A stretch of DNA of 60,626 bases from a virus: positions 1 to 60,626 of the IMG/VR virus record IMGVR_UViG_3300008113_004447, one strand, 5' to 3'. The position numbers were made by a program, and so were the translations under genes. Shown here one piece after another: positions 30,575-39,377 of the stretch (the stretch's first letter is position 1; each line of letters begins with the position of its first letter). The notes under the pieces were generated by a model, which searched no databases, was not told where the DNA came from, and was given only the letters and a program-made list of their open reading frames with translations.

Positions 30575-31248
30575 TTTATTTTCTCAATAAAGTCTGCAGG
30601 GTACATATTGCTAAAACTGTCCCAACATAATTGTTGAAGAGTATCTAGTGGCTGCGGAGTGTCCCAACCGATTCCTAAACTGTCAGTGTATTTTTTCATT
30701 TCTTCTTGTCTGTTAGAATGAATGTGACTTAGATGATCTTTAATGCTAATCGGACCTTCATCTTCGTGATAGCAAAAGAAATAATTTATAGTTTTTAACT
30801 GACCTTCAACTAAAAAATAACTACTAGGATGCATACTATACTTGTATAATCCTAACATACGATGCGCCTGGAAAGATCTTAACATTTGATCCTGCCAATC
30901 GGGCAACACTACATCAAAAGAACATTGTTGATCTAAACTTTGCTGCCAAAAATCAACTCCGTCTACTTCTAAATAGATTTTTCGTTCTGTATAATCGATA
31001 TCTAAAATAACAGGAATTAAATGTGTAAATGCAGTTTTAACATATTTCAGATATTCTACTTCTCTATTCCATTTAGCTTCCATTAGATCCGGATCAACTA
31101 CTTGGTTCTGTCCTTTGTGATAGTCACTGTCGTTATGGTACCATTGTACAAAAGTTTTCTTATCTTCAGATATTAAACTAGTGTAAATTAAATTATTTCG
31201 CCAGGGCTCTTGTCCAGGCACTTGATTGTAGTAGTATTCGTATTTCAT
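30562..31248 (-). CDS. Kinase-fold-like paralogue 1
   Basis: 228 residues starting MKYEYYYNQVPGQEPWRNNLIYTSLI. The sequence order (REVEYLKYV...IPVILDIDYTERKIYLEVDG...MHPSSYFLVEGQLKTINYFFCY) follows the E-helix, hinge and catalytic-loop order of aminoglycoside-kinase-like folds, but HxDxxxxN and DFG are not intact. Related to the gene at 35153. Possibly a pseudokinase or binding protein. TAAATA is 6 nt upstream of the start. Confidence 0.5.
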   Translation of the reverse strand: MKYEYYYNQVPGQEPWRNNLIYTSLISEDKKTFVQWYHNDSDYHKGQNQVVDPDLMEAKWNREVEYLKYVKTAFTHLIPVILDIDYTERKIYLEVDGVDFWQQSLDQQCSFDVVLPDWQDQMLRSFQAHRMLGLYKYSMHPSSYFLVEGQLKTINYFFCYHEDEGPISIKDHLSHIHSNRQEEMKKYTDSLGIGWDTPQPLDTLQQLCWDSFSNMYPADFIEKIKCLK

Positions 31249-31254
31249 AGGTTG

Positions 31255-31260
31255 TATTTA
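31255..31260 (-). promoter_or_regulatory. TAAATA motif 6 nt before the start
   Basis: Minus-strand TTAAATACAACCT then ATG at 31248; no Shine-Dalgarno. Divergent from the plus-strand motif at 31270. Confidence 0.5.
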
Positions 31261-31269
31261 ATTTATCCA

Positions 31270-31275
31270 TAAATA
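31270..31275 (+). promoter_or_regulatory. TAAATA late-promoter-like motif with leader
   Basis: CATAAATATCG lies 29 nt before the ATG at 31305, with TTAGGA as ribosome binding site. Confidence 0.5.
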
Positions 31276-31304
31276 TCGTGAGACAAATATAATTTAGGAT
31301 TTTA

Positions 31305-32363
31305 ATGACTACCCAAACTGTATCACTTTGTGAAACCTGTTATCGACATATTCCTGCAGAACGGTTTGAGCGCGAAGGAGCAATGTGGTTAGGTAAGACG
31401 TGCGCCAAACACGGATATCAAGAAGCAATATTAGATATTAACACAGAATTTTATAAAAGTCAAAAATATACTCGCCGAACTCCTAGCTCATATTGGTTAG
31501 ATATTACTAATAGGTGCAATTTAGATTGTCCACATTGTTATCAAATTCCAGATAACACTAGCAAAGACCCAGACATTGATTATTTGTTAATGCAGGTACA
31601 ATCTTGGCCCGATGACGGTTTGCCTGTTAGTCTTGTTGGGGCAGAACCTACAGTAAGAAAAGATCTTGCAGATTTAGTGTTAGCCATACAGGCATTGCCC
31701 GGCAAACCTAGAACTGTTATAATAGTCACTAACGGGGTGTATCTTGCTAAATGGGATTATGTAAAAAGATTCGAAGGTATCCCTAGACTTAAATGGACGT
31801 TTGGATTAAATCATCCAGATTACAACGGCGGCAATATTAGAGTTAAGCAGTTAGAAGGTTTAGAGAACTGCATTAAATTAGGGCTCGAAGTTAAAACATT
31901 AACTTACACATTAGGCAATTTAACTCAATTAACTGATGTTCTCGAGGAAGTGCAAACATTTCATCGAAGAGGCGTTTGTCATAATGCAAGAATACAAGTA
32001 GGAGTTAATATTGGTCGAGTTCCGGAGGAGACTGAAGATAGCGAACTGTATCTTTCGGAATTAGTATGCGAAGCTGAAAAAATATGTACAGAAAAAAATT
32101 GGACATATTTTCCGGATATTGTTGGTGGTAACAGAACACACTACGCTGTAGATATTAACGGTGCAGAGCATAAATTTATTAAATGGTGCGATGTCAAAAC
32201 TATTGACCTTGAAGAAGTACAAAGTGAATCTTGGGCTAACATTGTGCCAGGAAAGCCAATGTCAACTTTATTGCATCAAGTGATATTAAGAGATCAGGCA
32301 ATAAACAAAGGATTACCGTTATTTGATACTATACCGGAAAAGTATCAAAGACAGGACATATGA
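31305..32363 (+). CDS. Radical SAM protein, MJ0619/Tes-like, paralogue 1
   Basis: 352 residues. The N-terminal CETCYRHIPAERFEREG...KTCAKHG (C9, C12, C33, H36) is the zinc-ribbon-like leader of the MJ0619/tetraether-synthase radical SAM group. The radical SAM site is C71-NLD-C75-PH-C78 (DITNRCNLDCPHC), and VSLVGAEPTVRKDL replaces the usual GGEP. Known relatives act on pterins or lipids, so substrate is open. Overlaps the next paralogue by 4 nt (ATGA). Confidence 0.88.
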   Translation: MTTQTVSLCETCYRHIPAERFEREGAMWLGKTCAKHGYQEAILDINTEFYKSQKYTRRTPSSYWLDITNRCNLDCPHCYQIPDNTSKDPDIDYLLMQVQSWPDDGLPVSLVGAEPTVRKDLADLVLAIQALPGKPRTVIIVTNGVYLAKWDYVKRFEGIPRLKWTFGLNHPDYNGGNIRVKQLEGLENCIKLGLEVKTLTYTLGNLTQLTDVLEEVQTFHRRGVCHNARIQVGVNIGRVPEETEDSELYLSELVCEAEKICTEKNWTYFPDIVGGNRTHYAVDINGAEHKFIKWCDVKTIDLEEVQSESWANIVPGKPMSTLLHQVILRDQAINKGLPLFDTIPEKYQRQDI

Positions 32364-33427
32364 AAAAATTAGCAGACACTACATCAATTTGTGAGCATTG
32401 TTATAGACATGTGCCAGCAGTTCGATTTGAACGAGACGGTGCTATTTGGTTGAGTAAAAAATGCGTATGGCACGGAGAGTCAGAATATCTTGTAGAGCCT
32501 AACGCTGATTTTTATATTAACTATACATATCCAATCCCTGAAAATACTACGTATTGTCTAGACATCACTAATAGATGCAATTTAAATTGCCCACATTGTT
32601 ATCAAATCCCCGACAATATGAGTAAGGATCCGTCAATAGACGATATTCTTAATATAATAAAATCTTGGGATGATGACGGGTATGCTGTTGCGTTAATGGG
32701 CGCAGAGCCAACGACTCGAAAAGATCTTCCTGAACTATGCAGGGCTATTCAATCATTACCCGGCAAGTTACGTGCAATTATGATTTTAACCAATGGGGTA
32801 TATTTGTCCGATTACGAATATGCTGAACAATTTGCAGACATGCCGAAAGTGTTGTGGACGGTTGGATTAAATCACCCCGACTATCAAGGTGCAACTGTTA
32901 GAAAGAAACAAATTGAAGGTATTGAAAATTGTTTAAAGCTAGGAATGAAAATTAAGAATGTTAGTTACACTCTTGAAACTATTTCTCAGCTTGAATACTG
33001 CTTAGAAGAAATACAAGAGTTCGGTAATAGAATTTGTAGTCAGTATCGAATTCGGGTTGGTACAGACATTGGCCGTCACCCTGGCGAGGAAAAAGTATTT
33101 CTATCGGAACTGATAGAAATGGTAATTGCAGTGTGTGACAAGAAAGGATGGCAACATGAGTATGATCCAGAATATGGGATTAGAGTACATTATCCTTTGC
33201 GTATTAATGGCATATTAGTTAAAATTATTCAATGGCCGGATGTACGTACTATTGATCTTGAAGAAGAGCAAACTGAGTCTTGGGCCGATATGCTACCAGG
33301 AAAACCAGTGTCTCCACTTGTTCACCAAGTTATACTTAGAGATGGTGCAGTAAATAAAAATTTACCTTTATATGATACTGTACCTGAAAAATATCAGAGA
33401 AAATATGATACACGGAATAAACAATAA
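32360..33427 (+). CDS. Radical SAM protein, MJ0619/Tes-like, paralogue 2
   Basis: 355 residues, clear tandem duplicate of 31305. Leader CEHCYRHVPAVRFERDG (C11, C14, C35), radical SAM C73-NLN-C77-PH-C80, and MGAEPTTRKDL. The C-termini match (LPLYDTVPEKYQRK). Two near-equal copies suggest distinct substrates or successive positions of one substrate. Confidence 0.88.
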   Translation: MKKLADTTSICEHCYRHVPAVRFERDGAIWLSKKCVWHGESEYLVEPNADFYINYTYPIPENTTYCLDITNRCNLNCPHCYQIPDNMSKDPSIDDILNIIKSWDDDGYAVALMGAEPTTRKDLPELCRAIQSLPGKLRAIMILTNGVYLSDYEYAEQFADMPKVLWTVGLNHPDYQGATVRKKQIEGIENCLKLGMKIKNVSYTLETISQLEYCLEEIQEFGNRICSQYRIRVGTDIGRHPGEEKVFLSELIEMVIAVCDKKGWQHEYDPEYGIRVHYPLRINGILVKIIQWPDVRTIDLEEEQTESWADMLPGKPVSPLVHQVILRDGAVNKNLPLYDTVPEKYQRKYDTRNKQ

Positions 33428-33440
33428 AACATATTACAAC

Positions 33441-34205
33441 ATGGAACAATATGTGGATATGGAAGCATTTGAAAAAATGCAGCCAGAAATCCTAACAGGA
33501 TTTGCTGTAGCAAGACATCATGCTAAAGAAGGTACATGGATGGCACCGGGGTTTACCTTTGATGATATGAGCTATAAGCTGCACTGGAAACCTATATACC
33601 AAGCAATGGAAGAATTTAAAGCATTGCCAGACGGGCCTCTTAAACAAGCAGGTATGGCACTAATGCCTAAGAATTTTAAAAACTTTCAAGAACGTAACGT
33701 ATTCACTCGTTTCTTAAAAATGGCCATGGGTGCTTATGATCCTTACATCTATTATTACTTGTGGGAAGAAGGTTCGTGGGACGATAGAACAGCACCTCGC
33801 AAACTAACACCCGAAGCACAATATTTCCCTAATGTAGTTAAGTGGGTCGAAAGCCTTGTAGGTACAGTGTTTGAAGATATTGGGCGTGTTATATTCTTTC
33901 ATTGCGAAGCAGACGGCATCCCGTTTGAACACAGAGACTTAGATGCTCGGAATGGGGTTAATGTTGTTGTCCCGCATCGTAATGAATTTATACATATACG
34001 TCCTAACACTAAGAAGGCAATGTACCTGTGGGATCCAGAGACTAAAAATAAAACTTACTTGAACTGCCGTGCTGCATGGTGGAATGATGTTGACTGGCAC
34101 GGTGGTGAACAGATTATGGAACAGAGCTACGGGTTACGCATTGACGGCAAATTTACACAAGCATTCCGTAAACAGTTAGGCGTTGATCATTTAGAGAACT
34201 ATTAA
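33441..34205 (+). CDS. 2OG-Fe(II) oxygenase-like protein, 254 residues
   Basis: The start is uncertain: ATG 33441 lies after the previous stop, ATG 33405 would overlap by 23 nt. FHCEADGIPFEHRDLDARNG gives HxD (EHRD), VDWHGGEQ the distal His and SYGLRIDG the Arg. VFTRFLKMAMGAYDPYIYYYLWEEG is an added helical part. Follows the two radical SAM paralogues in one transcript. (Longest motif quoted is split by spacing in the protein as residues about 90-115.). Confidence 0.78.
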   Translation: MEQYVDMEAFEKMQPEILTGFAVARHHAKEGTWMAPGFTFDDMSYKLHWKPIYQAMEEFKALPDGPLKQAGMALMPKNFKNFQERNVFTRFLKMAMGAYDPYIYYYLWEEGSWDDRTAPRKLTPEAQYFPNVVKWVESLVGTVFEDIGRVIFFHCEADGIPFEHRDLDARNGVNVVVPHRNEFIHIRPNTKKAMYLWDPETKNKTYLNCRAAWWNDVDWHGGEQIMEQSYGLRIDGKFTQAFRKQLGVDHLENY

Positions 34206-34615
34206 TGAAATTTATTGAAAAATTTAAAGAAATGGCTCGACCTGGTTATTCAAATAATAATTTTTTCTTTCATCAGATGAATCCAAAATCTAAAGAAATG
34301 CAAAATTTTAAATTTACTCTACCTGAGTTGCCTGAAACACGAACCGACGTTAATTGGTGGTTTGTAATGTTATATCCTGGCGAGTTCCAAGCTATGCACA
34401 TCGACCCTCAACTGACTGAAGTCAGTAATCCGGTACGATACACTATGTTTTTACAAGATTGGGAACCCGGACACATATTTGTCTACGATGACAAAGTTGC
34501 TGCAAATTATAAAGCCGGTGATATATTTGAGTGGAGTGATCCTATGACCGTACACGGGCCGGCAAATATAGGATACAACACAAGATACACTCTACAAATA
34601 ACTATGTACGATTAA
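34205..34615 (+). CDS. Minimal 2OG-Fe(II) oxygenase-like protein
   Basis: 136 residues, one of the smallest here. WWFVMLYPGEFQAMHIDPQL gives HxD, IFEWSDPMTVHGPANIG the distal His and NTRYTLQITMYD the Arg. Starts within the stop of the previous gene; ends in a 4-bp convergent overlap. Confidence 0.75.
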   Translation: MKFIEKFKEMARPGYSNNNFFFHQMNPKSKEMQNFKFTLPELPETRTDVNWWFVMLYPGEFQAMHIDPQLTEVSNPVRYTMFLQDWEPGHIFVYDDKVAANYKAGDIFEWSDPMTVHGPANIGYNTRYTLQITMYD

Positions 34616-35160
34616 CTATGAACAATTATATGAAAAATATACTGTGGACGTAGTCCGGCATTGATTCCGCTGTGCCATTCTTTGTAATTGTTCCACTTTA
34701 TCAACTGTCCAAAATCTTGATTGTACAGATAATCATTACCTACAATAAGAATATGGCCGTGATTAGCACCTTCCATAAAACAACTATATCTTGTTAAAGT
34801 TCCTTTTTCAAGATAAGCAGCTTCCTCTTCGTCAACATCCCAATGCCACGGAGCCATATAGCCCGGGTCTATTCGACTTATCCAGGCACGTACTAATCTA
34901 CCGCCCATGTCTTTAGCAAACTTTGTTGCAAACATTTCATCAAAATGTTCTTTAGGATAAAAATTAGTCCATTTGATACTGTCCATATTGAAATTAGCAG
35001 CTTGCCATCTTTCATATATTTCTTTGTATCCCGGAGTTTCTAAATTCCATATTTCTGGATCTGTAGTAATTGTTTTTCCTTGTTGGGATGATATAACGGC
35101 AATCAGTTGACTCCAGTTATACTCTCCTCCTGACGTGCCTAACGATGTAACACTATTCAT
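34612..35160 (-). CDS. 2OG-Fe(II) oxygenase-like protein
   Basis: 182 residues from ATG 35160, chosen because it overlaps the upstream stop by 8 nt; the longer frame (35196) overlaps by 44. WISRIDPGYMAPWHWDVDEEE gives HxD (WHWD), EWHSGINAGLRPQYIFHI the distal His and Arg. Operon with the kinase-like and hydroxylase-like genes upstream. Confidence 0.78.
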   Translation of the reverse strand: MNSVTSLGTSGGEYNWSQLIAVISSQQGKTITTDPEIWNLETPGYKEIYERWQAANFNMDSIKWTNFYPKEHFDEMFATKFAKDMGGRLVRAWISRIDPGYMAPWHWDVDEEEAAYLEKGTLTRYSCFMEGANHGHILIVGNDYLYNQDFGQLIKWNNYKEWHSGINAGLRPQYIFHIIVHS

Positions 35161-35836
35161 TGAATAACCTTTTATAAAATTTTGGAAACGGATCACCTGG
35201 CCATTTCACATGTGTTGAAAGTGTTCTTTTAAAAAACATTTCAAAATCTATTAACCCATCAGAAGTAACTTCATCAAATCGAGTTCTTGATCCTTGGCCT
35301 AACATACCTTCTATTTTAGCTTTTTCAAGATACCTCTCTTCATGAGAAATACAAGAATAAAAATCAAAGGTTTTTAATTTATTATTTTTATCTAGATAAA
35401 AGCAATGGGGATATAACGCCATTTTGTAATACCCGGCAGAGACAACGTCTTTTAAAATATTGAATAATTGTGGTTGCCAATCCGAGCACTCTTTGTCAAT
35501 GTCACGGCTATCAGTATATACAATATCATTGCAAGTTTCAACATTCCATTCGATAAAAATCTTTTTGTTTTCTTTATCAATTTCAATAATGGAAGGTGCC
35601 CAACTGTACCCTTGAAATATTTCAAGATACTTAACTTCTCTTTCAAAAAAGAAATCTACTAATTCTTTTGTAAGCCGTGTATTTTCTTTTTGGTATTCAC
35701 TAGTTTCATCCCACAACATGCACATTATATTGCCCTCCGGATTAATCAACGGAGTGTACAATAAATTTGTGGCACATCGGATCTTATCTACAGGATCTTG
35801 CTTGTAGTAATATTTCCAATTGGTTGTATCTATCAT
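35153..35836 (-). CDS. Kinase-fold-like paralogue 2
   Basis: 227 residues, related to 30562 (WKYYYKQDPVDKIRCATNLLYTPLI; FEREVKYLEIF; YPHCFYLDKNNKLKTFDFYSC). Catalytic kinase residues are not recognisable. Both copies sit in minus-strand operons with 2OG oxygenases or unknown enzymes, so a shared partner role is plausible. (Motifs at about 6-30, 66-76 and 140-160.). Confidence 0.5.
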   Translation of the reverse strand: MIDTTNWKYYYKQDPVDKIRCATNLLYTPLINPEGNIMCMLWDETSEYQKENTRLTKELVDFFFEREVKYLEIFQGYSWAPSIIEIDKENKKIFIEWNVETCNDIVYTDSRDIDKECSDWQPQLFNILKDVVSAGYYKMALYPHCFYLDKNNKLKTFDFYSCISHEERYLEKAKIEGMLGQGSRTRFDEVTSDGLIDFEMFFKRTLSTHVKWPGDPFPKFYKRLFNE

Positions 35837-36504
35837 AATATGTGTAACTCGAATTCAGGATATAAAATATTTTTCAAATCATCTATTGCTATCTTTTCTA
35901 TAGTGAAAGAAACACAAGTCGGTGTGTGGTTAAATGCAGTTATCAAATTATTTTTATTGGCATAATTCAACCACACACTAATAGTTTGATCAAAAAAGAA
36001 TCTAGCATTATTTTGATCTAACCTCGATGGCGTAATTTTAACATCGATTGGGTTGTTCAAAATGTTAGGGGTCAATAGTTTTCTTACAACCAATTGTACT
36101 CGAACTATCTGGCCAAAGTTTGCTGCACTGTGCCTCGGACTAGCATCCATTTCATACCAAAATCCATCTTGGGTAGTTTCAAACATTTCTTGGCTATCAA
36201 TGTTAATTATAAAACTTTCGCTACCAGAAAGATTTAAATGGTAACGATCGTCAATGTCGGAATGACACTGATAACATTCCCCTGCCTTTAAGCCGATAAT
36301 CCTAGCTTCTCCAAAATCTACAGGAAGTGTGTTTAAAATCTTTTCCCAAGCTGTATCTTTATACTCTAATTTGGTTTCCCAGGGATCATAAAAGAATCTA
36401 CCCGTTGGTTCATTAATAGTCAACCGGAAATCAGTAGGCGGAACGGACTGTAGTGCGTCTTGTATCAGATTTGTAGAGACTGTATAATGTAACTTAGTTA
36501 GCAT
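35833..36504 (-). CDS. Asp/Asn hydroxylase-like 2OG oxygenase with extra domain
   Basis: 223 residues from ATG 36504; the longer frame runs across the divergent promoter. LKAGECYQCHSDIDDRYHLN gives HxD, MDASPRHSAANFG the distal His and IVRVQLVVRKLL the Arg. The last 70 residues (IDVKITPSRLDQNNARFFFDQ...) form an added domain that I do not recognise. TAAATA is 4 nt before the ATG. Confidence 0.78.
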   Translation of the reverse strand: MLTKLHYTVSTNLIQDALQSVPPTDFRLTINEPTGRFFYDPWETKLEYKDTAWEKILNTLPVDFGEARIIGLKAGECYQCHSDIDDRYHLNLSGSESFIINIDSQEMFETTQDGFWYEMDASPRHSAANFGQIVRVQLVVRKLLTPNILNNPIDVKITPSRLDQNNARFFFDQTISVWLNYANKNNLITAFNHTPTCVSFTIEKIAIDDLKNILYPEFELHIL

Positions 36505-36508
36505 GAAA

Positions 36509-36514
36509 TATTTA
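36509..36514 (-). promoter_or_regulatory. TAAATA motif 4 nt before the start
   Basis: Minus-strand CATAAATATTTC then ATG at 36504; no Shine-Dalgarno. Back to back with the motif at 36533. Confidence 0.55.
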
Positions 36515-36532
36515 TGTGATACTTTAATGGTG

Positions 36533-36538
36533 TAAATA
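36533..36538 (+). promoter_or_regulatory. TAAATA motif 4 nt before the start
   Basis: GTAAATAAAAC then ATG at 36543; no Shine-Dalgarno. The whole divergent intergenic region is only 38 bp. Confidence 0.55.
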
Positions 36539-36542
36539 AAAC

Positions 36543-37391
36543 ATGAGTAGAATAACCATTGCACCGACTTACGATGCACAATGGCTTGAGATTGAGAGGC
36601 CGCAGCCTCTCACTGATTTTAAAATTGAACAACTTCAGCAAGATGTATTAAGTGGAAAAATTGACAAGGATATTACGGACAGCGTCTATGACAATTTTAA
36701 ATTTGAAGTTGAGCAATGGCTACTGAGGTCTCCGTTTAATAATTTTATAGGGCTTGATTCATTTTTACGCAAAGATATTATAAACGGATGTACACAATTT
36801 ATTGATAACTTATACATGCAAGGGCCTGTACAAGTATTACGTAACGATTACAAATATCACGAAAGATTGGGATTAGCGTATGTAAAAGATGTGGGCTCGC
36901 TGATACCAGATGTTCCATTAATCCTAGCGATGCCGTTTCCTAGCATCGGTGCGCCACATCAAGACATGGAGGAAATATTAAATGAATGTTTGGTTAAAAA
37001 GATTAAGGTCCACATTGACGGTGCTTGGACCACCTGTTGTCGTAATATCATATTTGATTATGGGCATCCTGCTATATCTAGTGTTGGTATTAGTCTTTCC
37101 AAGGGTCTAGGGTTAGGATGGAACAGAATAGGTTTACGTTGGACTCGGCAATCAACTCTAGATAGTGTTACAATAATGAATGACTTCCATATGAACAATC
37201 GTGCATTGGCAATGATTGGCTTACATTTTATACGCAATTTGCCACCGGATTATCTTTGGTTAACGTATGGTGAACATTATTATAAAGTCTGTAGAGATTT
37301 CAATTTACTTCCAACACGAAGTATACACCTAGCAATAAAGGACGGACATCCAGTAGGGGTAAGCCCATTGATAAGGTATTTAGAACAATGA
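36543..37391 (+). CDS. Aminotransferase-like PLP protein (fold type I), short
   Basis: 282 residues, shorter than the usual 380-400. KVHIDGAW carries D159, where the Asp that binds the PLP ring nitrogen is expected. SLSKGLGLGWNRIG carries K187, the Schiff-base lysine, and R195, a phosphate ligand (class I/II pattern SxSKxxG...RxG). The N-terminal part is abbreviated and the small C-terminal domain reduced. Overlaps the PP-loop gene by 4 nt, so both act with the radical SAM gene that follows. Reaction unknown. Confidence 0.7.
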   Translation: MSRITIAPTYDAQWLEIERPQPLTDFKIEQLQQDVLSGKIDKDITDSVYDNFKFEVEQWLLRSPFNNFIGLDSFLRKDIINGCTQFIDNLYMQGPVQVLRNDYKYHERLGLAYVKDVGSLIPDVPLILAMPFPSIGAPHQDMEEILNECLVKKIKVHIDGAWTTCCRNIIFDYGHPAISSVGISLSKGLGLGWNRIGLRWTRQSTLDSVTIMNDFHMNNRALAMIGLHFIRNLPPDYLWLTYGEHYYKVCRDFNLLPTRSIHLAIKDGHPVGVSPLIRYLEQ

Positions 37392-38125
37392 AGTTACATA
37401 ATGTAGACGGAGTTAATATACCATTCGAAACTACATGGAATAATATTGCCATTAGTGTAAGCGGTGGCGCTGATAGTGCTATGTTAGCTTATCTTCTTTG
37501 CAACCTAGTTCCTAGCTATCAAAAGAATTTCAAAGTTCATGTCATTAGCCATGTACGTATGTGGAAAACAAGACCATGGCAACAATGGGACAGCGTGTCT
37601 GTTTATAACTGGCTTACACATCGATTTCCTAATATAACATTCCAGAGACATATTAATTTTATAGCACCCGAATTAGAGTACGGAAACATAGGTCCGTCAT
37701 TGACAGACGAATACGGAAAAAATGTTAGTGGTGATAATATAGAACAACGATCATTTGCTGAATTTACTTGTCATCGTGAAGATGTTGATGCGTACTATAA
37801 TGCTGTTACACGCAATCCTAAAGATGTAAATTTTAAAGGGATGTCGGAAAGAGACATTGACCCCAACGAAAGTAATCAACATTTAACAATAATGATCCAT
37901 ATGGGGAAATACGCAATTCACCCGTTTAGATTTGTAGAAAAGTCTTGGATAGTTAATCAATACAAACGATTAGACATTGAAGATCTATTTAATATTACCC
38001 GTAGCTGCGAAGGCGAGTTTAACGGAATAAATTATAAAACATATACACCTGGACAATTTGTTCCGTTATGTAACGAATGTTTTTGGTGTAAAGAAAGGGC
38101 GTGGGCAATTGAACAGCAACATTAA
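37388..38125 (+). CDS. QueC-like PP-loop ATPase
   Basis: 245 residues. SVSGGADSAMLAYLL (23-37) is the PP-loop (SGGxDS) that adenylates a carboxyl or carbonyl. Near the C-terminus TRSCEGE...LCNECFWCKERAWAI gives the four-cysteine zinc site of QueC, the 7-cyano-7-deazaguanine synthase that makes a nitrile. True QueC or a relative that amidates or activates another acid cannot be told apart here. A QueD homologue is at 56379; neither QueE nor a transferase is certain. Confidence 0.75.
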   Translation: MKLHNVDGVNIPFETTWNNIAISVSGGADSAMLAYLLCNLVPSYQKNFKVHVISHVRMWKTRPWQQWDSVSVYNWLTHRFPNITFQRHINFIAPELEYGNIGPSLTDEYGKNVSGDNIEQRSFAEFTCHREDVDAYYNAVTRNPKDVNFKGMSERDIDPNESNQHLTIMIHMGKYAIHPFRFVEKSWIVNQYKRLDIEDLFNITRSCEGEFNGINYKTYTPGQFVPLCNECFWCKERAWAIEQQH

Positions 38126-39377
38126 TCCTCCAACATTTTGTATGCACCCTTTTACAGGACTAGCTACTAGAGAAGACGGTGCTATACAAGTATGCTGCCG
38201 TAGCCATCCTATTGGCTGGATACAAGAACAATCACTAGAAGAAATATGGAACGGCGATAACATGAAACGTATTCGCAAACAGGTACTCGGCGGTGTCCGT
38301 CCTCCTGAGTGTGAACCATGTTTTAGTTTAGAAGACCAAGGGGTTGAAAGTTTAAGATTGCGACATATCAAAGGCGAAATACCAGAAGCACGTATTAAAT
38401 TATATCCAAACGCAACTGCGGCAATGCATAGTGATTTTACTATGCCTTTTGAAATTCCAACAATGGAATTAAAATTAAATAATCTTTGCAATTTAAAGTG
38501 TCGTATGTGTCATCCAGGCGATAGCACCAGTTGGAATGATTGGAGTGAAATTAAAGATTTTTATAAAGGTTCTGGACAGGTTATTTTTAATCTAGTAGAA
38601 GAACATAATTTAGAAAATAAACCGTTACTTGATAAGTTCGAAGATAACCCTAATTGGTGGGCGAGTTTAGAAAAGAACCTGCCTCACTTTAGACGTGTGG
38701 AGTTTGCAGGTGGCGAGCCGCTAATGGATCCACAGCATTATCGAATCTTAGACATGCTTGCTCCGTATGGACACCAAATTGAAATTAAGTATGCTACTAA
38801 TCTAACTACCTTAGGTAAAGGTAATAGAACAGTTTGGGAATACTGGCCCAAGTTCAAATCAGTGGCTGTAAATGTAAGCATAGACGGAATTAGTTCTAGT
38901 TATGAATATGTTAGAGGAAATGCTTCGTGGGAAGAATTAATTAATAATATAAAACAAATACAAACTATCCCTAATATTAGTCGTATAGTCGGTGCTGTTG
39001 CAGTGCAAGTAAGCAATGTATTGGTATTAGATAAAATGATAGAATATTTTTTAAATGATTTAGGTATTGTATTTTATACAAACATGGTAAAATACCCTAA
39101 TGTATTATCCATTCAAACATTACCGGCGCCTTTAAAGAATATTGCATATCATAAATTAGAAGTAATGAAAAGTAAAATATTAGAATATAAAATGATTAAA
39201 GAACATCCAATGCTTGTAGGAATTACTATTGGACAAATTGAAGGAGTTCAAAATTTCCTCCGTGCTAAGGATGAAAATCACTTATGGAAAGATTGTATCG
39301 AATTTAATCGTAAACTAGATGTCACCCGCAGTCAAAGTTTTACAGATGTAACTCCGGAATTCAAACCATATGTATAA
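38109..39377 (+). CDS. Twitch-domain radical SAM protein 1
   Basis: About 422 residues from a TTG at 38109, chosen because the conserved FCMHPFTGLATREDG must be included and no ATG precedes it outside the previous gene; the start is uncertain. N-terminal twitch (C11, C29-C30, C68, C71) binds an auxiliary cluster; the radical SAM site is C127-NLK-C131-RM-C134, then FAGGEPLMDPQH. Twitch/SPASM radical SAM enzymes commonly modify peptides. Overlaps the PP-loop gene. Confidence 0.85.
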   Translation: MNSNINPPTFCMHPFTGLATREDGAIQVCCRSHPIGWIQEQSLEEIWNGDNMKRIRKQVLGGVRPPECEPCFSLEDQGVESLRLRHIKGEIPEARIKLYPNATAAMHSDFTMPFEIPTMELKLNNLCNLKCRMCHPGDSTSWNDWSEIKDFYKGSGQVIFNLVEEHNLENKPLLDKFEDNPNWWASLEKNLPHFRRVEFAGGEPLMDPQHYRILDMLAPYGHQIEIKYATNLTTLGKGNRTVWEYWPKFKSVAVNVSIDGISSSYEYVRGNASWEELINNIKQIQTIPNISRIVGAVAVQVSNVLVLDKMIEYFLNDLGIVFYTNMVKYPNVLSIQTLPAPLKNIAYHKLEVMKSKILEYKMIKEHPMLVGITIGQIEGVQNFLRAKDENHLWKDCIEFNRKLDVTRSQSFTDVTPEFKPYV

